From: Treponema vincentii F0403
GTDB lineage: Bacteria > Spirochaetota > Spirochaetia > Treponematales > Treponemataceae
NCBI RefSeq assembly: GCF_000412995.1
Contig: NZ_KE332512.1
Span: 1,822,959-1,886,958, forward strand
Reading direction: 5' to 3'
Length of the DNA stretch: 64,000 nucleotides
In this document: piece by piece, positions 59,319-64,000 of the stretch
How positions within the stretch are numbered: position 1 is the first letter of the stretch
How the letters are laid out: each line of letters opens with the position of its first letter
The notes under the pieces: generated by a model
Seen by the model: the letters and a program-made list of their open reading frames with translations, nothing else
Databases searched by the model: none
Told to the model about the DNA's origin: nothing
Program-made: the position numbers and the translations under genes

Positions 59319-59324
59319 TTGACA
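59319..59324 (+). promoter_or_regulatory. -35 element TTGACA upstream of the adenylate cyclase gene
   Basis: TTGACA is followed by TATAAACTAT (59339-59348), which holds the likely -10 although the spacing of the best hexamer is 14 bases. The leader would be about 80 nt. Confidence 0.4.
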
Positions 59325-59431
59325 AAATATGTCGAGAATATAAACTATAGGCCGGTCATATAAAATGACGGCAGGCTGCTGAAAGGCGATTGTTTCGAGT
59401 ATAAGTTATTATCAAAATATAGGACACCGTG

Positions 59432-61831
59432 ATGAGTGAAATCGAAGGCGAAGAATTAAACACAGTAGAAGAGTTAGACACAGAACATAAACAGGTAGCT
59501 GATTACCCCTATAAGCTGCAAGTTATCACACTGATTATTTTGGCTGCATTGATGGCCTTACCGTTCGGCATGGATAAATTAGATCTCCTTAATTATGAAC
59601 AGCCTTCGCAGCTTTTATACCCTTTTACGGTTCTGTTCTCCGGTTTGGTACAAAAAGATTTTTATTTTTTTTATATCAGCTGTTTTTCCTTTTTTTTACT
59701 GCCGGTTGCATTTCTCATTATTTTAACTTCAATTTTCTGTAAAAAAATTACGCAAAACATTGTTATGATAACCGCGCTTATTGCGGTAACATGTTATCTT
59801 TCTACGGTTGTTTCAGGAATGACGGTATTTGCCAACACTATCCGTTGGTTCCAGTCTTTAAGCATTTTAGTATATGCCGCTTTTTTTATAGCGCTCATCT
59901 TTCATATCTTCTTAATCAGCCGCGGCATTTCCATTATAAAAGAAAATAATGAAGCCTATGCCGAATATAAGCAGTTGATTCTTGATACCGAAAAAACGGA
60001 GCGGTCGGATAAACAGCACGAATATGAGAAAACGGAAATAGCTGTAGACGGGCAGCCGGAAGAGAAAAAAAAATTCGGTATAAATATAAAAGGACAAGTT
60101 CAGCATCTGATAGGCGGACTGAATGATCCTGAAAGAAAGACACACTTAAAAAATAAAATAACCGGTGTCATTCTTATCGCAATTATTGTTATTATTTCAA
60201 CTTTTATCTATACGGACTTAAAGAACTACAAATTGCTTTTGACGCAAAATGTCAATACGACCGGCACGAATCAAGCCGAACAGGTTGCAGCAATTTATGA
60301 TTTTTCCGATGGTCTCCATGCAAAAATCAGCGCCTTTCTCGAAGGTATAAAAAAGACAAATGCTTCTTCCCCCTTTCCGCACCGCCGCGTAGATATTATT
60401 ACAACAGACAGTAAAACTCCTGTTTTTCTTGAGAAAATCGATGATACGGCAGAGCTTCCGGATTTCAATGTGTTCTCTTATACAACGGAACCCGGATCGG
60501 TGGGCGATATACCGGCAGAAGAAAAACGCATTACTGCGGAAGAAGCGGCTCTTTATATAAAGCATTTTAAAAACCAAAGTACCAGAAATCAGCCTATTTA
60601 TAATCCCGAAAAGGGAACGTGCCTTTATGTATATCCCATCACCTTTTCGCGGAAAGACGGGCAAAGACTCGTCGGGTTTTCAGTTGTAACATATATGCAA
60701 GAGATACTTGACAGGCCGTATTTTCAAGCAAAGGTATTTATATTTTCGCTCGCAGCGGTTTTTTTATATGCTGCAATAATTATAACGCTTTTTCTTGCGG
60801 ATTTTATTGCCGCGCCTATTATTCAGCTTTGTGTAAATATTAGAAAAACAACCAATATATTAAGCGGAATATTTTCGGGTAATGCAAAAATTGAAGCAAG
60901 CAAGCTGGTCTTTGAGGATAACCTTAATACGCGGGATGAAATAAAAACGCTCTCTCAAGAAATAAAAAACATTATTACGCTCGTGCGCAGAATACTTCCC
61001 TATCTGTCGCTTCACACACTGCAGAGTGCAGAGAAGGATACCGAAGCCAAAGGGATTACGAGGAATCTTTGTTTCCTTTTTACCGATATCAGAGGTTTTA
61101 CGAAGCTTTGTGAAAAACTTCCGGCACGGGAAGTTATCATGATTTTAAACCGGTATCTTAATATTGAAACTAAGATTATTTTTGATAACGGCGGTGATGT
61201 TGATAAGTATGTCGGTGATGAAGTAATGGCTTTTTTCTCGGGGCCTCAAAAAGAAATAAATGCCTGTAAGGCTGCGATGGAAATACGGGAAGCGCTCTAC
61301 CATGAACAACAGGCTGCAATGAAGGTCGGTAGAGAAACAATCTCACTCGGTATTGGAATTAACACAGGATATGTTATATTCGGTCCCGTCGGTTCAAAGA
61401 CAAGAAAAGATTTTACCTCCATCGGTGATACGGTCAATTTAGCGGCGCGGCTCGAAAGCGCGAACAAAGAGTATGGCTCAAAAACCATTATTTCGGAATC
61501 CGTTTATAAAAACCTTAATGATTCTTTTATTTGCCGTGAACTTGATTATATAACCGTACAGGGAAAAACGGAAGTCGTCCGGATTTTTGAAGTTTTACAG
61601 GATATACAAAAAAATACCGGAGATAAACTTTATGATCTAAAGGAGGTCTTTGAAAAAGGACTTGGGTATTACCGGAAACGGAAATGGAAGACTGCCGAAA
61701 AATATTTTTTGGAGTGTGTGGAAAAATATAATGATCAGCCGTCTAAAGTTTTCTTGGATCGAATAGCGCATTATCAAAGTTCTCCGCCACCTGCCGACTG
61801 GAAAGGCGTTTTTGCCATGCATATAAAATAA
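59432..61831 (+). CDS. membrane-bound class III adenylate cyclase
   Basis: 799 residues. About four N-terminal membrane helices (28-165), a charged cytoplasmic segment, a helix at about 244-262, an extracytoplasmic domain (265-430), a helix at 437-460, a HAMP-like linker and the cyclase domain (about 540-725). Metal Asp552 (LFTDIRGF) and Asp596 (VDKYVGDEVMAFF) are present; Lys592 and Asp660 fit adenine selection, so cAMP is the expected product. A TPR-like helical tail follows. Probably a receptor-type cyclase responding to an external signal. A GTG at 59429 directly precedes the chosen ATG. Confidence 0.9.
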   Translation: MSEIEGEELNTVEELDTEHKQVADYPYKLQVITLIILAALMALPFGMDKLDLLNYEQPSQLLYPFTVLFSGLVQKDFYFFYISCFSFFLLPVAFLIILTSIFCKKITQNIVMITALIAVTCYLSTVVSGMTVFANTIRWFQSLSILVYAAFFIALIFHIFLISRGISIIKENNEAYAEYKQLILDTEKTERSDKQHEYEKTEIAVDGQPEEKKKFGINIKGQVQHLIGGLNDPERKTHLKNKITGVILIAIIVIISTFIYTDLKNYKLLLTQNVNTTGTNQAEQVAAIYDFSDGLHAKISAFLEGIKKTNASSPFPHRRVDIITTDSKTPVFLEKIDDTAELPDFNVFSYTTEPGSVGDIPAEEKRITAEEAALYIKHFKNQSTRNQPIYNPEKGTCLYVYPITFSRKDGQRLVGFSVVTYMQEILDRPYFQAKVFIFSLAAVFLYAAIIITLFLADFIAAPIIQLCVNIRKTTNILSGIFSGNAKIEASKLVFEDNLNTRDEIKTLSQEIKNIITLVRRILPYLSLHTLQSAEKDTEAKGITRNLCFLFTDIRGFTKLCEKLPAREVIMILNRYLNIETKIIFDNGGDVDKYVGDEVMAFFSGPQKEINACKAAMEIREALYHEQQAAMKVGRETISLGIGINTGYVIFGPVGSKTRKDFTSIGDTVNLAARLESANKEYGSKTIISESVYKNLNDSFICRELDYITVQGKTEVVRIFEVLQDIQKNTGDKLYDLKEVFEKGLGYYRKRKWKTAEKYFLECVEKYNDQPSKVFLDRIAHYQSSPPPADWKGVFAMHIK

Positions 61832-61885
61832 CCGGTTTATGCAACCGTTAGATTGATGTAACCGTTAGCAGCGGCATAAAGCATA

Positions 61886-61928
61886 AAAAAAGCACCGATA
61901 AACCAATCCGGTTGTTCGGTGCTTTTTT
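61886..61928. terminator. bidirectional terminator between the cyclase and protease genes
   Basis: AAAAAAGCACCGA pairs with TCGGTGCTTTTTT; AACC/GGTT pair inside. A-tract and T-tract on both sides let it work for the two converging genes. Confidence 0.9.
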
Positions 61929-61945
61929 ATGCCGAGCGGTTACTT

Positions 61946-61984
61946 GGGAATGTCTCAAAAGTTGGTTACTTTTTCGACATCCCC
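61946..61984 (-). repeat. copy 3 of the GATGTCTCAAAAGT hairpin repeat
   Basis: Imperfect palindrome behind the HtrA-type gene; same core as 22476-22507 and 32446-32484. Confidence 0.65.
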
Positions 61985-62005
61985 AGCCGATGTTTCAGTT
62001 CTTAC

Positions 62006-63508
62006 CTAGAACTTATACCGCATAGTTGATAATGTCTGCCCTTCACGCAGCACATCGAACCATACTTCTTTTTTGACCTTTGATAACTCGCGATAAAACT
62101 CGCGCATATTAGCTACCGGCACATCATTTACCGCAGTAATAATATCGCCCGATTTAAGCCCGATAATCACGGCCGGTGTTTTATTGGTAATGTTGGTTAC
62201 CAGCACTCCGGTTTGTTTTTTATCCAGCTTTAATTTATCCCGTATTTCGGTATCCAGTTCGTAACCGATAAATCCCGGCCACAACTTTGACGAATCCGTA
62301 ACGATCTTCTGATCGCGCTCTTCAATTTTCACGGAAAGCGTTTGTTCTTTTCCGTCGCGGATAACGACAAATTCTGCGGTAGTACCGCTGCGGAGATCGC
62401 CGACATCGCGGACAAGCTGATCGACACTCTTAACTTCTTTGCCGTTCAGTTTGATAACGAAGTCTCCCGGACGGATACCGCCTTTGAAAGCAGGAGAGCC
62501 GAGGAATACGTCGATAGCCAGAGCGCCGGCTTTGTCGCCGACACCGAGCGCCTTCATAACCGTTTCGTCAGCGCTCGTCAATTGTACGCCTACCCATCCG
62601 TATTTCAGCTTTCCGTCGGAAATGAGCGAGTCGATTGCCGTTTTGACGTTGTTAATCGGGATGGAGAAACCGAGCCCTTGAGATCCTCCGCTTGATGATG
62701 CAATCCACGTGTTAATACCGATAACCTGCCCATAGATATTGACGAGCGGGCCGCCGGAGTTTCCTTGATTGATGGCCGCATCGGTTTGGATAAAGTCGTT
62801 GATGTTATCATTCGGACCGCCCGACCGTCCTACGGCGCTGACCATACCGCGGGTAACCGTCGATACGTATCCGAGCGGGGAACCCACAGCAAATACGATA
62901 TCGCCGACTTCTACCGCATCGGAATTTCCCAATTCGGCAATGACAATATCCTTTTCGGTAGATTCAAACGAAACCAACGCAATGTCGCGCCGCTGGTCGC
63001 CGCCGACAAGTTTTCCTTCTGCGGTGTGTCCGTTATATAATTTGACAATAATCTTTTCCGCCGTGCCGGTAACATGCTGATTGGTCAGCACATAATAGGT
63101 ATTACCGCTCTTACGCACGATAACGCCCGATCCCATGCCTTCGGACTTATATTCCTGCTCTCCGTTGTCGTTCCCGTCGGATTTTTCTCCGTTATTCTGA
63201 TTAGGCATTCCAAAAAAGAACCATGGGAAACCTTCGCCCGAAAGCGGGTTGCGGACTTTCTTAATTTCGGTAACCGAAAGCGTTACTACCGACGGCAAAA
63301 TTGCGGCAGATACCTGTCTGTTAGCGCTTTGCAGTCCTTCCAATAGGGAAATTGTTTCTTTTGTAATTGAGTCCGAATGCTTTGTGTCGGCATAAACCGT
63401 TGCCGCCGAAGCGGGACTTGCAGAGCAAGATGATACAAAAATCATCACGGCCATACTCAACAGTACAGTAAATGCCAGTGCCGTTTTAAACTTTCGTTTT
63501 AAATACAT
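62006..63508 (-). CDS. HtrA/Deg-family serine protease
   Basis: 500 residues. N-terminal signal with VSSC (Cys28) that could be lipidated, so an envelope-anchored periplasmic protease is likely. The trypsin-like domain has the triad His145 (LTNQHV), Asp175 (RRDIALV) and Ser251 (NQGNSGGPL). Two PDZ domains follow (about 300-390 and 410-495). Before the protease core lies a Gly/Asn/Asp/Glu-rich loop (about 100-125). Degrades or holds misfolded envelope proteins. GGAGGT lies 6 bases before the ATG. Confidence 0.95.
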   Translation of the reverse strand: MYLKRKFKTALAFTVLLSMAVMIFVSSCSASPASAATVYADTKHSDSITKETISLLEGLQSANRQVSAAILPSVVTLSVTEIKKVRNPLSGEGFPWFFFGMPNQNNGEKSDGNDNGEQEYKSEGMGSGVIVRKSGNTYYVLTNQHVTGTAEKIIVKLYNGHTAEGKLVGGDQRRDIALVSFESTEKDIVIAELGNSDAVEVGDIVFAVGSPLGYVSTVTRGMVSAVGRSGGPNDNINDFIQTDAAINQGNSGGPLVNIYGQVIGINTWIASSSGGSQGLGFSIPINNVKTAIDSLISDGKLKYGWVGVQLTSADETVMKALGVGDKAGALAIDVFLGSPAFKGGIRPGDFVIKLNGKEVKSVDQLVRDVGDLRSGTTAEFVVIRDGKEQTLSVKIEERDQKIVTDSSKLWPGFIGYELDTEIRDKLKLDKKQTGVLVTNITNKTPAVIIGLKSGDIITAVNDVPVANMREFYRELSKVKKEVWFDVLREGQTLSTMRYKF

Positions 63509-63583
63509 GAGTTTACCTCCAATATAAAGGGCTCCGAAAAGATGTACGGCTCGGAAGCCCTCTTTATTCCGTGTATTTGGAAT

Positions 63584-63608
63584 CTCTAAAACCTGCAGCT
63601 TTTTAGAG
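63584..63608. other. small hairpin in the htrA-metN intergenic region
   Basis: CTCTAAAA (63584-63591) / TTTTAGAG (63601-63608), same style as 40355-40378. It lies between two divergent genes, so it is not a simple terminator. Confidence 0.5.
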
Positions 63609-63678
63609 GCTTTCCTTAAATTAACTGTTTCTTAAACATATAAAATACTATTATGATACATCGGTCGGCAATAATAAC

Positions 63679-63707
63679 TTGACAGAGATTTTATATTTTG
63701 TTTGTAT
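63679..63707 (+). promoter_or_regulatory. promoter of metN
   Basis: TTGACA (63679-63684), 17-base spacer, TTGTAT (63702-63707), then 6 bases to the ATG. Leaderless arrangement; no S-box or other leader is possible in that space. Confidence 0.55.
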
Positions 63708-63713
63708 GTACGG

Positions 63714-64000
63714 ATGATACGGTTAGTAAATGTGAACAAACGGTACGGGGAGCTTCAGGCGGTGGATAATATCAGCCTTGAAATTCCTTCAAATACGATT
63801 TTCGGAATTATCGGAAAAAGCGGCGCAGGAAAATCAACGCTTGTGCGGCTGATAAGTCTTTTGGAGCCGGCGGATTCGGGAGAGATTTACTACGGGGACT
63901 CCCGCGTAGATACATTAACCGGCAAGCTCTTACGGAATCAGCATAAGAAAATCGGGATGATCTTTCAGAATTTTAACTTATTTGCATCGCGGACAGCGGC
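63714..64000 (+). CDS. metN: methionine ABC transporter ATP-binding protein MetN, 3' end cut by window
   Basis: The first 95 codons are present. IRLVNVNKRYG is followed by Walker A GKSGAGKSTL and the Q-loop block KKIGMIFQNFNLFASRTA, a hallmark of MetN, the ATPase of the MetNIQ D/L-methionine importer. The signature motif, Walker B and the C-terminal ACT-like domain lie outside the window. Confidence 0.88.
   Translation, partial: MIRLVNVNKRYGELQAVDNISLEIPSNTIFGIIGKSGAGKSTLVRLISLLEPADSGEIYYGDSRVDTLTGKLLRNQHKKIGMIFQNFNLFASRTA

Overview
The window looks like a chromosome segment of an oral-type Treponema (Spirochaetes) of moderate G+C, roughly mid-forties percent by eye. The placement rests on the tuf-S10-spc-alpha ribosomal order, a small spirochaete-like gene after rplQ, the zinc-ribbon forms of S14 and L36, and a metabolism with Hcp, an NfnAB-type transhydrogenase, OadA and a selenoprotein. 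A close relative of the T. vincentii / T. medium group is my guess; the species is inference.

Layout. (1) 1-14161: 3' part of tuf, a terminator-like hairpin, then an unbroken ribosomal superoperon (rpsJ to rplQ) with secY, rpmJ and rpoA, ending in a 62-codon gene of unknown function and a strong terminator. (2) 14208-15043: a HigB/HigA-type toxin-antitoxin pair bracketed by two near-identical 32-33 bp direct repeats. (3) 15051-24815: RlmM-like methyltransferase, MgtE, a polyprenol/phytol-kinase-like protein, a membrane protein, an NCS2 purine permease, a NYN-LOTUS-cold-shock protein, a small selenoprotein with an in-frame UGA on the minus strand, a secreted unknown and a GH3 N-acetylhexosaminidase. 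(4) 24855-42315: OadA-like biotin carboxyltransferase, NfnB/NfnA, a GHKL-HDOD protein with an orphan ZnuC-type ATPase, Sfp-type PPTase, RRM protein, Hcp, GroEL, AgcS symporter, AMP-binding ligase and a ParC-like topoisomerase subunit. (5) 42788-56084: one minus-strand sugar locus with two binding-protein/permease sets, a GH63-like glycosidase, a GH2 beta-galactosidase, an EamA transporter and a LacI regulator. It starts from a promoter carrying two 13-bp operator-like palindromes. No importer ATPase lies in the locus, so a shared one elsewhere is likely. (6) 56183-64000: PepT with a DEAD-box helicase, a membrane class III adenylate cyclase, an HtrA/Deg protease and the start of metN.

Three signals stand out. 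First, the selenoprotein gene at 22177-22461 reads C-x-x-U and has a 7-bp stem-loop 16 nt after the UGA that fits the bacterial SECIS rule. Second, several intergenic regions (19167-19375, 22067-22175, 42370-42592, 42613-42775, 50874-51016, 53648-53793) are packed with perfect hairpins, often nested inside one another. Several lie directly upstream of a start codon, and they look like one related family of palindromic islands. Third, at least five genes have a -10 hexamer only 6-7 nt before the start codon and no Shine-Dalgarno sequence, which predicts leaderless mRNAs.
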